From CAZTAR01 sp043813895 (GTDB lineage Bacteria > Planctomycetota > Phycisphaerae > UBA1845 > UTPLA1), in the NCBI GenBank assembly GCA_043813895.1, contig JBDRKQ010000013.1, forward strand, positions 1-32,614: 32,614 nucleotides of DNA, written 5' to 3'. Each line of letters opens with the position of its first letter. Within the stretch, counting starts at the first letter, position 1. The translations under genes and the position numbers were made by a program. This document shows positions 8,463-15,781 of this stretch, piece after piece. The notes beneath the pieces were generated by a model. That model made no database searches. It saw nothing but the letters and a program-made list of their open reading frames with translations, and was not told the origin of the DNA.

Positions 8463-8929
8463 CAGGCCTGGTACTCCTTGCTTTCCGGCAGCTTCGCCTG
8501 CTCGCCGGGAATCGCTCCGTCCTGCTTCACCCGCCCGCCGGGCAGGTTGCGCTCAATAGACGCGTACAATCGTTCAGTGATCGGATCGTTCTTGGCAGCA
8601 CCCATCCGCTTGGCCAACTCCATGTTGAGTTGTCCGCGAAAGACCTCTTCACCGCGGCCGCCGTGCATGTACGTGCCCTTGAGCTTCGAGTCCTGAATCT
8701 GACGGAGTAGCGTTCCATAGAAGACATTGCCGACGAACTCGCCGACCGCCTTCCGTGTCCGTTCTTCACCAGCTTCGTTGCCCTTCGCGAGTTGTTGGGC
8801 CTGCACCTGAAGCTGCGCGTTCACGGCTTCGCCTCTGGGTTGGGGCGACGCCTCCCCAGAGCCGACAAAGGGCGAGGAAAAACACGTGGCAGGCACTGAT
8901 GTAGCACTCGTCGCGAACATCCGATTCAT
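8462..8929 (-). CDS. flgJ: Rod-binding protein, FlgJ N-terminal type
   Basis: The 155-residue product carries the FlgJ rod-capping domain at about residues 60-115 (KAVGEFVGNVFYGTLLRQIQ, then MHGGRGEEVFRGQLNMELAKRM). It lacks the C-terminal peptidoglycan hydrolase domain of enterobacterial FlgJ. Single-domain forms are common outside the gamma-proteobacteria and need a separate muralytic enzyme, which is not in this window. ATG 8929 overlaps the flgI stop in an ATGA. Residues 1-35 are poorly conserved. Confidence 0.88.
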   Translation of the reverse strand: MNRMFATSATSVPATCFSSPFVGSGEASPQPRGEAVNAQLQVQAQQLAKGNEAGEERTRKAVGEFVGNVFYGTLLRQIQDSKLKGTYMHGGRGEEVFRGQLNMELAKRMGAAKNDPITERLYASIERNLPGGRVKQDGAIPGEQAKLPESKEYQA

Positions 8930-10143
8930 TCCACAATGACCAGTTTGCCCCGAATCTTGCCGAGGCGATAAAGGTTCTCCACGATCTCAATGATGTCTTC
9001 TGACGGCACGTTGAGCTGGTTCAGCGAATCGACAAGCCCCTGCAATCGCGTGCCGGTGTTGTCGCGCTGGGGCGACTCGATCGGTACGGCGAAGCTCTCA
9101 TCCACCTGCGGATCCTCCGGCGTGGGCTTGCGCGGGGGCTGCGTTGTCATGATCGACATGCCCTTGTGCGAAATAACGGCCGGGCCGATCTCGACGCCTT
9201 CGCCGATGGCGATGGTCTTCGTCTTTCGATTGATGACGATCCTCGCTTCGCCCGCAGGCACGAGAAGCTCCGTCTCCTCGATCCGGGCGATGAAGTCGGT
9301 CGGGTTGTGTCTTTCCGACTCCGGAATCGTGACGACGACATTCTTGGGACCGATGGCGCTGGCGATTTCCCTGATCTGCCCGATCTCCGAGGCGTTCTCG
9401 TTCACGACCTGGGCAATGACCGACGCGAGCGCATGACTGGCGTGAACATCCTCCAACACGAGCGTGATCCGCCAGTCCTCGCTGATATAGTTGTGGATGA
9501 TGTCGGCCTCCATCGTCGCGCCCTGGAGGATCGTCCCGCTGGTCTTGAGCTTCGGGTCGGTCAGGCGGACCGGCCCTGCCGCAAAGGCGAAGACGCGGTT
9601 CAACGCCAAGCTCTGAAGCGGCGTCGTAACGAGATACCCGCCGACAAGGCTCTTGGCGGCGCCGACGGAGTTGACACGCACGTCGATCCGGTCCCCCTCC
9701 CGCACGCCGTTGTCGGGAATGGTCGCCTGGATCATGACGATGGCAATATTCTTCGTGTCCTTCAGCGCACCAACTGGCACGGGGATCTCGAACTTGTCGA
9801 GCATCGCCTGCAACTGAAGAATCGACGGGAGGTACTTCCCGCCATCCCCCGTGCCGCCAAGCCCGATGACGAGGCCGTAGCCGACGAGTTGGTTTTCTCT
9901 GCGCCCTTTGAGGTGGGTGACATCCGTGATGCGCGTCGCCAGGATCGGTGACGTGGTCATGCACATCAGCGACGCGAACAAGCCCGCGGCAAAAACGAAC
10001 TTCCGCCAGGAACGACCGGGGTTGTGGCAGTCGACCCACTGGCTCTTCGGTCCCTCGGTCCCTGGGTCCCTAGGTCCATTGGTCCCTTTCGCTGCGGCCA
10101 AGGGCCGCGCTGCGCCATGTTGCATTGTCACCGAATCACGCAT
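8926..10143 (-). CDS. flgI: Flagellar P-ring protein FlgI, with repeat-derived N-terminal extension
   Basis: FlgI builds the periplasmic P-ring around the rod. From about residue 70 the family sequence is clear: ATRITDVTHLKGRRENQLVG, then YGLVIGLGGTGDGG, up to the conserved end IVENLYRLGKIRGKLVIVE. A signal segment FVFAAGLFASLMCMTTSPILA precedes it. Ahead of that lie some 45 unusual residues (GAARPLAAAKGTNGPRDPGTEG) encoded by short DNA repeats found in intergenic regions (separate entry). ATG 10143 lies 10 bases after the flgH stop and is preferred; GTG 10149 is the alternative. No start codon exists between the repeats and the signal segment, so the extension seems to be translated. Confidence 0.95.
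   Translation of the reverse strand: MRDSVTMQHGAARPLAAAKGTNGPRDPGTEGPKSQWVDCHNPGRSWRKFVFAAGLFASLMCMTTSPILATRITDVTHLKGRRENQLVGYGLVIGLGGTGDGGKYLPSILQLQAMLDKFEIPVPVGALKDTKNIAIVMIQATIPDNGVREGDRIDVRVNSVGAAKSLVGGYLVTTPLQSLALNRVFAFAAGPVRLTDPKLKTSGTILQGATMEADIIHNYISEDWRITLVLEDVHASHALASVIAQVVNENASEIGQIREIASAIGPKNVVVTIPESERHNPTDFIARIEETELLVPAGEARIVINRKTKTIAIGEGVEIGPAVISHKGMSIMTTQPPRKPTPEDPQVDESFAVPIESPQRDNTGTRLQGLVDSLNQLNVPSEDIIEIVENLYRLGKIRGKLVIVE
10040..10118 (-). repeat. Octamer repeats and a GC palindrome inside the flgI leader-coding region
   Basis: Bases 10045-10088 contain about five imperfect copies of an 8-base unit (minus strand GGGACCNA). Next to them, at 10092-10106, lies the palindrome GCGGCCAAGGGCCGC. 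A near-identical palindromic stretch recurs at 13745-13766 in the small ORF before flgF. Octamer copy number changes would shift the flgI reading frame. Confidence 0.7.
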
Positions 10144-10153
10144 CTTCACACTC

Positions 10154-10900
10154 TCAGAACGGCTTCACGTCGTCGAGAAACTTTTTCAACCAGCCGCGCT
10201 TCGTGGCGTCCCTGACCGTGCCCTCGTTCTGTGTCTTGACACGGAGGTTCGCAATCCTGTCACTCGTGATGGTGCCGTCGGGAGAGAGGTTGTCCTTATG
10301 ACACTCACCCGTTAGAGCGAGGACCTGCAGCTCGCTGTCGAACTCGATCTCCGAAGTGGCAAAAATCACGAGGTTGCCGTTCGGCTTGACGTCGATCACC
10401 TCTGCCATCAGACGGGTCTCGAATATATCCTTGCGGTCGGACTTGCCCTTGTTCTCCATTTCGTTCTTGGTCTTGAAGTCAACCTCCGGCGTGCCCGAGC
10501 GGAGGCCCTGCTGTGTCCACTTGCGGTCGTGAATGCGAAACCAAGCCGCTAGCTTGGCCTGGACATCCCAATCGCTCCCCTGCTCCATCTTCGCGTCGCT
10601 CTGACGCTTGAGCCGATGCCGCACGATGACGCCGATATGGTCATGGATTCTGATGATGCGGGGCTCCGCAAGCCGAACAGCCGTCAGAGACGACCCGACC
10701 AGCACAACGTTGTGGTCGATCCCAGCCGGCTGGGCGGCGCCGGCGTCCGCACGGAGCGAGCCATTGCCGGTCGGTTGCGTGGCGGCGGCCAATGCGGCGG
10801 CCTGCTGCATCTGCTCGGCAAGGAAGAGAGAAGAACTCTGTCCCAGGACCCAACCTGCCGGGCCAAGACTCAATACCAATATGACGAGTGTCATCCTCAC
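10154..10900 (-). CDS. flgH: Flagellar L-ring protein FlgH
   Basis: FlgH forms the outer-membrane L-ring bushing. The 248-residue protein has the family core LAEPRIIRIHDHIGVIVRHR, DWDVQAKLAAWF and LMAEVIDVKPNGNLVIFATSEI, then VLALTGECHKDNLSPDGTIT and SDRIANLRV near the end. The start is GTG 10900, supported by AGGAG exactly 8 bases upstream; ATG 10894 is too far from it. The signal segment MRMTLVILVLSLGPAGWVLG has no cysteine, so the lipid anchor of classical FlgH is absent and cleavage by signal peptidase I is inferred. It lies 15 bases after flgA and 10 before flgI. Confidence 0.93.
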   Translation of the reverse strand: MRMTLVILVLSLGPAGWVLGQSSSLFLAEQMQQAAALAAATQPTGNGSLRADAGAAQPAGIDHNVVLVGSSLTAVRLAEPRIIRIHDHIGVIVRHRLKRQSDAKMEQGSDWDVQAKLAAWFRIHDRKWTQQGLRSGTPEVDFKTKNEMENKGKSDRKDIFETRLMAEVIDVKPNGNLVIFATSEIEFDSELQVLALTGECHKDNLSPDGTITSDRIANLRVKTQNEGTVRDATKRGWLKKFLDDVKPF

Positions 10901-10915
10901 GACACAAACTCCTGT

Positions 10916-12007
10916 CTAATGGCCGACCGCCAACCGCGTGTCGGCAAGCGTCACGGTACCGGGGCCCGTGATGACGGCTTCGATGAGATCCTGTCTTCGT
11001 TTGGCGCCGTCGCGGCGGACATCGATGGTCTCGCCGAGTGCGCCGGCCTGCTGGGCTTTGCCGCTGGTCTTGATGACGAGGCCGCCGCTGCGGCTCCAGA
11101 TCGTGACGCGCTGGCCGCGGGTGACGAGTGGTTCTGCCTGCAGCTGCTTGGCGCACAGCATTGACCCTGTTTTGACGAACTGCCGACTCTGCTGGCCGAT
11201 GGCAGCCGCAAGTTCGGTGATGCCGATGTCCTCGATCTTGGAGAAGCGACGCTCTTCAAGTCGCAGGTCCCGCCCCTCGATCGTCTTCCCGCGGTTGATC
11301 GGCCGCCTGGCGACGACGACGTCCTTCACGAGCGACACTTCGGCGACGATTGGCGCGGTTCGCTCGACCCGCCCGTCGCGCACGAGGCTCACGTCGAAGC
11401 TCAGCAGGCCGATGCCGCGATTCGACCTCGCGCGGATCTCGAACTGATACTCGGCATCGGTCAACGCCAGGTCACGCACGTTCGCCGGGCTGAACCGAAT
11501 CTCAACCCTCGCATCACGCATCGCCGCGCGCGCGGCGATGAACTGCCGGACGGCGGATTCGAGCGTGCCGGGCCGGGCGGCCCTGTCTCCTGATTCCAAC
11601 TCAACCGGACAAATGGGCGCCTCGCGCGGCTTCTGCGGCGGCGGCTGGGCAACTGGCGGCTGTTGAGGCAGTGACCGCGAGACCTTGCAACGCGAAGAAC
11701 CGAAAATGCGGATGGACGCGAGGTTCGCGCCCGCGTCGGTGAGTGCCCCACGGATGTCACTCAGGCGCACCAGAACCTGGCCGCCGGATCGCGGCGCGGC
11801 GTGTACCACAAGGCGGCCCAATTGCGATTGGATGGCGGGATCGAATCCCCTCAGGTCGGCGATGTCGGCGAGCAAGATGGAATCCATCTGAACGACTGCG
11901 GTGGGCCAGACGCGGATTTCGTCGGCACGGACGACCGCCGACTGCACGGTAATCGCCGCGACAACGAGCAAAGCCGAAGTCCAACATCCATGTTGTATTC
12001 GCTTCAT
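10916..12007 (-). CDS. flgA: P-ring assembly chaperone FlgA
   Basis: FlgA is a periplasmic chaperone for P-ring assembly. The 363-residue product has a signal peptide (hydrophobic TSALLVVAAITVQSAVVRA, residues 10-28). A proline-rich linker lies near 113-127, and a SAF-like domain from about 225 (VARRPINRGKTIEGRDLRLEE) is followed by the conserved end QRVTIWSRSGGLVIKTSGKA. It is longer than the E. coli form (about 220) through the N-terminal part. ATG 12007 has GGAG 8 bases upstream. Position between flgG and flgH agrees with its job. Confidence 0.92.
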   Translation of the reverse strand: MKRIQHGCWTSALLVVAAITVQSAVVRADEIRVWPTAVVQMDSILLADIADLRGFDPAIQSQLGRLVVHAAPRSGGQVLVRLSDIRGALTDAGANLASIRIFGSSRCKVSRSLPQQPPVAQPPPQKPREAPICPVELESGDRAARPGTLESAVRQFIAARAAMRDARVEIRFSPANVRDLALTDAEYQFEIRARSNRGIGLLSFDVSLVRDGRVERTAPIVAEVSLVKDVVVARRPINRGKTIEGRDLRLEERRFSKIEDIGITELAAAIGQQSRQFVKTGSMLCAKQLQAEPLVTRGQRVTIWSRSGGLVIKTSGKAQQAGALGETIDVRRDGAKRRQDLIEAVITGPGTVTLADTRLAVGH

Positions 12008-12049
12008 ACTGACGTCTCCGCCGTCCTTACCCTAACAGTGGTGCCGTGA

Positions 12050-12856
12050 CTACCTCCTGAGGTTGTTCACTGTCTGCATGGTCTGGTCGGCGCTCTGGAT
12101 CGACTGCGAATTCAGCTCAAACGAGCGCTGCGTACGAATGAGTTCAACGAGTTCGCGGACCGGGTCCACGTTGGATAGTTCGAGGTGGCCCGGGACCAGT
12201 GTTCCCAAACCGTCCTGCGTCGGGTTGCCTGCAATGGGCGGGCCGGTCGCGTCGGTCTGCTGGTACAGATTGTTCGCAAGCTGCTTGAGGCCGGCCGGAT
12301 TAACAAACCGCGCAAGTTCGATTTGGCCGATCTCCGAAAAAGCCGTCGCGGAACTCGTGCGAGCCTCAACTAGCCCCGTCGGGGAAATAGACACAGTAAC
12401 GGCGTCTTGTGGAATCGTGATCGCGGGCTCCAGCCGCGATCCGACGCTGTTCGCAAGCACCAGCTCGCTGTCGGCATTGCGCGTGAAGTTGCCGGCACGT
12501 GTGAAGACGGTCTGCTCTGTGCCCTCGATCATCGCCTGGACCTGAAAGAAACCATCGCCCTCGATGGCGAGATCGTATTCCTGGCCGGTGTTGTCCAGGG
12601 CGCCTTGCTCGAAGTTGAGCTGCGTGCCCGAGATCTTGACGCCGAGTCCGACTTGCTTGCCGGTGGGAAGCGGTTGGTCGAGGCCGTTGCGAAGGCCGGG
12701 CTCCTCGAGGGTTTGATACAAGAGGTCCTCGAAGTTCGGCCGGGAGCGTTTGAACGCGACGGTCTGGATGTTGGCCAGGTTGTTCGCCACGACGTTGAGT
12801 TTGAAGTCCAGCGCCTTCATGCCCGTCGCGGCGGTGTGTAGTGCCTGAATACCCAT
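12050..12856 (-). CDS. flgG: Distal rod protein FlgG
   Basis: FlgG forms the distal rod passing through the P and L rings. The 268-residue product has the N-terminal rod motif NVVANNLANIQTVAFKRSRP. The FlgG-specific stretch FEDLLYQTLEEPG is at about 43-55, YDLAIEGDGFFQV is near 95-107, and the C-terminal block SNVDPVRELVELIRTQRSFE, then MQTVNNLRR, closes it. Length is normal for the family. ATG 12856 has a modest GGGAA site 10 bases upstream. flgF lies 40 bases upstream and flgA 42 downstream. Confidence 0.97.
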   Translation of the reverse strand: MGIQALHTAATGMKALDFKLNVVANNLANIQTVAFKRSRPNFEDLLYQTLEEPGLRNGLDQPLPTGKQVGLGVKISGTQLNFEQGALDNTGQEYDLAIEGDGFFQVQAMIEGTEQTVFTRAGNFTRNADSELVLANSVGSRLEPAITIPQDAVTVSISPTGLVEARTSSATAFSEIGQIELARFVNPAGLKQLANNLYQQTDATGPPIAGNPTQDGLGTLVPGHLELSNVDPVRELVELIRTQRSFELNSQSIQSADQTMQTVNNLRR

Positions 12857-12896
12857 AGACGATAGTTCCCGTTCTTTACGCGGCGACGTTCAAGTC

Positions 12897-13655
12897 CTAA
12901 CCGATTCGCCCGAGTTCGCTGACCATTCGACCGAGCGACTCGTCCTGCAACGAGATCATCCTGGCGTTCGATTCATAGGCCCGGCCCGCAGCGATCATCT
13001 CGACGAGCGCTGTGATCGGTTCGACACCGGACGCCTCATACGCATTCTGTTTGACGGCGGGCCTCGCTTCGACGGGCCGGATACCCTCAGCGGTAAAGAG
13101 GTCCTGTCCCACCTTCTCAAGTTTCCGCGTGTCAGGAAAATCAACGATACCCAGCCTCCCGGCGGGGATTCGGCCCTGACTGATCCGGCCGCTCTCGTCG
13201 ATGTTGATTCGATCCTTGACCGACGCGTCGAGGAAGATAGGCTGCCCTTCGCCATCGAGCATGGCAGCCCCGCTGACAGCATGAACCAACATGCCGCCCG
13301 CGCTCATCATCATGCGACCGTCACGGGTGTATCGCGCCCCGTCGGGCGTCTGAACGACAAGGAAACCCTCGCCGTCCAGTGCGACGTCAAGATCGTTATT
13401 GGAGGAGATCAGGCTGCCTTGTGCGAAATCGGTGAAGACGGGCGTTTCATACAGCCCGCCCGTCATCGTATCCAGCACAGGATGGCTGACGCGCGCGTCA
13501 CCCCCGGTCACAGCCGTGTTGAGTCGCTCTTGAAAGGCGACGCGGTCGGCTTTGAAGCCGGGCGTCTCGGCATTCGCGAGGTTGTTTGCGATGATGGCCT
13601 GGCGGTATTCCTGGGCCTGCAAACCTGCAGCAGATTGCCACAGTCCATAGATCAT
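12897..13655 (-). CDS. flgF: Rod protein FlgF (FlgF/FlgG-like)
   Basis: FlgF is a proximal rod subunit of the flagellar axial family. The 252-residue protein has IIANNLANAETPGFKADRVA at about 21-40, the internal NNDLDVALDGEGFLVVQTPD, and the closing VEPITALVEMIAAGRAYESN block. It differs from the downstream FlgG in lacking the YQTLEEPG stretch. The two paralogues fit FlgF and FlgG, but the FlgF name is by position and could be written FlgG-like. ATG 13655 has GGTGG 7 bases upstream, inside the end of the preceding small ORF. Confidence 0.9.
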   Translation of the reverse strand: MIYGLWQSAAGLQAQEYRQAIIANNLANAETPGFKADRVAFQERLNTAVTGGDARVSHPVLDTMTGGLYETPVFTDFAQGSLISSNNDLDVALDGEGFLVVQTPDGARYTRDGRMMMSAGGMLVHAVSGAAMLDGEGQPIFLDASVKDRINIDESGRISQGRIPAGRLGIVDFPDTRKLEKVGQDLFTAEGIRPVEARPAVKQNAYEASGVEPITALVEMIAAGRAYESNARMISLQDESLGRMVSELGRIG

Positions 13656-13658
13656 GGG

Positions 13659-13862
13659 TCATCCACCCGCTAACACCCGCGGCGTTTCCAACGCCGCGCC
13701 GGAATCCAGACGGCCTCCTGCCGACCGGACGAGATGCAACGATGCCGCGGCCAGGGCCGCGCTGCGGATGTCGGCACCAAGCGCCAGGTAATCCGGAAGT
13801 GCCGTGCGCCTGTCACCGGCTGGCAGCTTCGTTGCGTCACAATTGTCTCGTTCTCTAAGCAT
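13659..13862 (-). CDS. Small hypothetical ORF heading the flagellar cluster
   Basis: A 67-residue reading frame starts at ATG 13862 with GGAG 9 bases upstream (ATG 13868 is too close to that site) and stops 3 bases before flgF. I do not recognise the product. It begins MLRERDNCDATKLP and continues LPDYLALGADIRSAALAAAS, with no signal peptide or membrane segment. Third positions are GC-rich like its neighbours, which favours real coding. Against it, part of the frame is formed by a GC palindrome that also occurs in the flgI leader. It might be a small flagellar regulator, but nothing in the sequence shows this. Confidence 0.4.
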   Translation of the reverse strand: MLRERDNCDATKLPAGDRRTALPDYLALGADIRSAALAAASLHLVRSAGGRLDSGAALETPRVLAGG

Positions 13863-13884
13863 GCACATTGACTCCGCGCACTCG

Positions 13885-13914
13885 CTATGCGAGTACTACG
13901 TCGTCCTCGCATAG
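13885..13914. promoter_or_regulatory. Perfect 9-bp inverted repeat, possible operator before the flagellar cluster
   Basis: CTATGCGAG and CTCGCATAG are separated by 12 bases, so the arm centres are 21 bp apart, two turns of the helix. The repeat lies 23 bases before the small ORF start and overlaps the expected transcription start of the sigma-54-like site beside it. A dimeric regulator site or an RNA hairpin in the leader are both possible. Confidence 0.5.
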
Positions 13915-13929
13915 GCACGGACCGTGCCA
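13914..13929 (-). promoter_or_regulatory. Sigma-54-like promoter for the flagellar rod/ring operon
   Basis: The minus strand reads TGGCACGGTCCGTGCC. It matches the sigma-54 consensus TGGCACGN4TTGCW at the full -24 block and three of four bases of the -12 block, with correct spacing. Many bacteria use sigma-54 for rod, ring and hook operons. The caution is that the same bases form the palindrome GGCACGG-T-CCGTGCC, so a plain operator is the alternative. Confidence 0.5.
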
Positions 13930-14240
13930 GTTGCGAACACCTTCTCCCACGCCAGGAGGCGCCTGCCGCCTAACTACTGATTTCCAATGGGATTAGAAAG
14001 AAAAGGACTCGTGGGTTTGTGCCGGGAAAAACACTCGCCGGTACATCACTGGTGCCTTTCGAGGCGCAGATGTTGCAGCGCGATCGGCAAGTTCGACGTG
14101 TCGGCGAGAAGCCACGCAAGCCCACGGATCGTAATCCGTGGGCCTCAACGAAACACAAATACCTACTTGACTGGAGTGGCATGGGTTGGCGAGGCCGCGT
14201 CAAGCGGCAGAGCCTACCCGTGAGAAACGGGCCTCGACAG
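13930..14240. repeat. Non-coding stretch with two palindromic repeats
   Basis: No gene is recognised. Bases 14120-14143 form a perfect 10-bp hairpin (GCCCACGGAT, loop CGTA, ATCCGTGGGC). Its right half with the following bases recurs near 15731-15757 and 28175-28187. Bases 14178-14222 are the second copy of the 45-base element seen at 1492-1536. Confidence 0.6.
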
Positions 14241-14681
14241 CTACCGCGGTAGCGGTGGAAGATCGCGCGTCGCCTCTTCCGGACTGATCGGGAGCGCGAA
14301 GACCATGCTGTACACCGCGTTATCGCCCGGGCCGGTCGCGCCGACATAGTAGGATCGCCCCGGTTCCAGAGGCCTGGGCGGCACGGCATCCTTGGGGTGG
14401 ACCTGAGAGAAGCCGGGCGGGACCCGGCCGTAGATGAACGCGAGCCTGCGCGCCGGCTCCCCGGCCGCATTCACCGACTCGAGATGCCACAGCAACTCGT
14501 CTGCGTCGCTGCCGATCGCAAACTCGGTCACCCGCGGCCATCTGAATGGCGCTGGCCAACCCCGGTGGTCAATGATGAAGCGAAACGGTCTCGAGGAATC
14601 GTCGACGTCGATCGCCTGAGGACGAGCGCAGCCAGCCGCCGCCAGGCAAAGGCCGGCCAGGAGCAAAACCCGTGACAACAC
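14241..14681 (-). CDS. Hypothetical lipoprotein
   Basis: The 146-residue product starts at GTG 14681, where a GGGGGA site lies 7 bases upstream; the in-frame TTG at 14699 is rejected for lack of one. It has a short lipoprotein signal (LSRVLLLAGLCLAAAGC) with the lipid-bearing cysteine at residue 18. The mature part has about 128 residues with motifs FRFIIDHRGWPAPFRWPRV and LEPGRSYYVGATGPGD. The latter resembles an extracellular beta-sandwich edge. I do not recognise a family. It stands alone between repeat-rich spacers. Confidence 0.75.
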   Translation of the reverse strand: MLSRVLLLAGLCLAAAGCARPQAIDVDDSSRPFRFIIDHRGWPAPFRWPRVTEFAIGSDADELLWHLESVNAAGEPARRLAFIYGRVPPGFSQVHPKDAVPPRPLEPGRSYYVGATGPGDNAVYSMVFALPISPEEATRDLPPLPR

Positions 14682-14702
14682 GGCACAATCCCCCGACAAG
14701 GA

Positions 14703-14972
14703 GCCGCGGACTTCAGTCCGCGCCGTTGTTCCCGGCGCGAAAACGCCCGCTTGTGCGAGATCCGCCTGTGCGAGATCCGCTTGTGCGAGATTCCCATCTC
14801 CGCTTGTGCGAGATTCCCATCTCGCACCTCTCTCCGCAGGATTCCCGCCTGCGAGGGTACGGGAAAGGATCCCGCCAGAGTGGGCGCGACAAAGGATTCT
14901 CGCATCAGCGTAGCCGCGCGGGCGGAAGGCCCGCGGCCCTTCGCTCCGAGAACAAACCAGTGCTCCGTCGAA
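14703..14972. repeat. Repeat cluster between lipoprotein and bioY
   Basis: This stretch has no recognised gene. It holds GC hairpins at 14703-14724 and 14924-14948 (family with CGCGGACT-tc-AGTCCGCG). A nested tandem series lies at 14747-14827: two 15-base units (CCGCTTGTGCGAGAT), then two 23-base units. It ends in a 9-bp hairpin GTGCGAGAT-TCCC-ATCTCGCAC at 14806-14827. Confidence 0.65.
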
Positions 14973-15569
14973 CTACTGCTCCCCACCGACACCTTCGCGG
15001 CCTTCAACCCGCCGAACGAGACACCACCCGGCAGGCAGTGCGGCGGCGGCCAGCAGGACCTTCAGCGCGTCGCCAAGCAAGAACGGCGCGACGCCGGTCG
15101 CGAAACCACGCTCCACGCCGACGAAGAATGTCAGCCACGCGAATCCCAAGGCAAGAATGACGGCCTGCCCGAGCGCCAAGGCGGCCACGGCTGTGCCGAA
15201 CCGCCGATCCCACCCGCACTCAGCCAAGCGACCCACAACGAACGCGGCAACAGGGAAAGCCAGAAGGTATCCGGCCGTAGGGCCCGCTAAGTAGGTGAGC
15301 CCCGCCGACGGGAATGCGAAGACGGGCAAGCCCATCGCGCCCTGGACGAGGTAAGCACCCAAGGCCAGCGCGCCGCGCCGGCTCCCCAGCGTCGCACCGA
15401 CGAGCAAAACTGCAAACGGCTGCATCGTGACCGGCACCGGCAACACCGGCAGTTGGATCTTGGCGCAAAGGGCAACGAGAGCACTTCCGGCCAATATGAG
15501 GGCGATGTCTCGGATCATCGCATCCCGACGAACGGCCGACGGACAGATAAGATCAGCATAGGTGCGCAT
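14973..15569 (-). CDS. bioY: Biotin transporter substrate-binding subunit BioY
   Basis: BioY is the membrane S component of the biotin ECF transporter. The 198-residue protein has six hydrophobic segments and the family signature LPVLPVPVTMQPFAVLLVGA at about 42-61. LGAYLVQGAMGLPVFA and TYLAGPTAGYLLAFPVAAF follow. ATG 15569 is taken with an AGGA site about 9 bases upstream; TTG 15572 is in frame but unlikely. No bioM or bioN energising genes adjoin it, so it may act alone or share a general ECF module. No biotin riboswitch or BirA-like site was recognised upstream. Confidence 0.93.
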   Translation of the reverse strand: MRTYADLICPSAVRRDAMIRDIALILAGSALVALCAKIQLPVLPVPVTMQPFAVLLVGATLGSRRGALALGAYLVQGAMGLPVFAFPSAGLTYLAGPTAGYLLAFPVAAFVVGRLAECGWDRRFGTAVAALALGQAVILALGFAWLTFFVGVERGFATGVAPFLLGDALKVLLAAAALPAGWCLVRRVEGREGVGGEQ

Positions 15570-15781
15570 CAATACGGTTCCTGCTCCAGCTTGGCACAGC
15601 GGGCTCCATCCGGGGGAGCCTTCGCCCTCCAGCGATCAGCAGTCTAAAGCACGCCCAGCGAATGTGCAACGTCGATCCCAGGCCGGAGCAGGGGCTCGGC
15701 CCGACGACAAGCTCCGCAAGTAGAGAACGCTGATCCGTGGGCTCCAAAGAAACACACCGTTCTTCTTCAGCCATTCCAGCC

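Noticed and set aside
14672..15290. Plus-strand frames with VRDPPVRDPLVRDSHL-like repeats
   Set aside because: They are translations of the nested 15- and 23-base repeats and then antisense to bioY.
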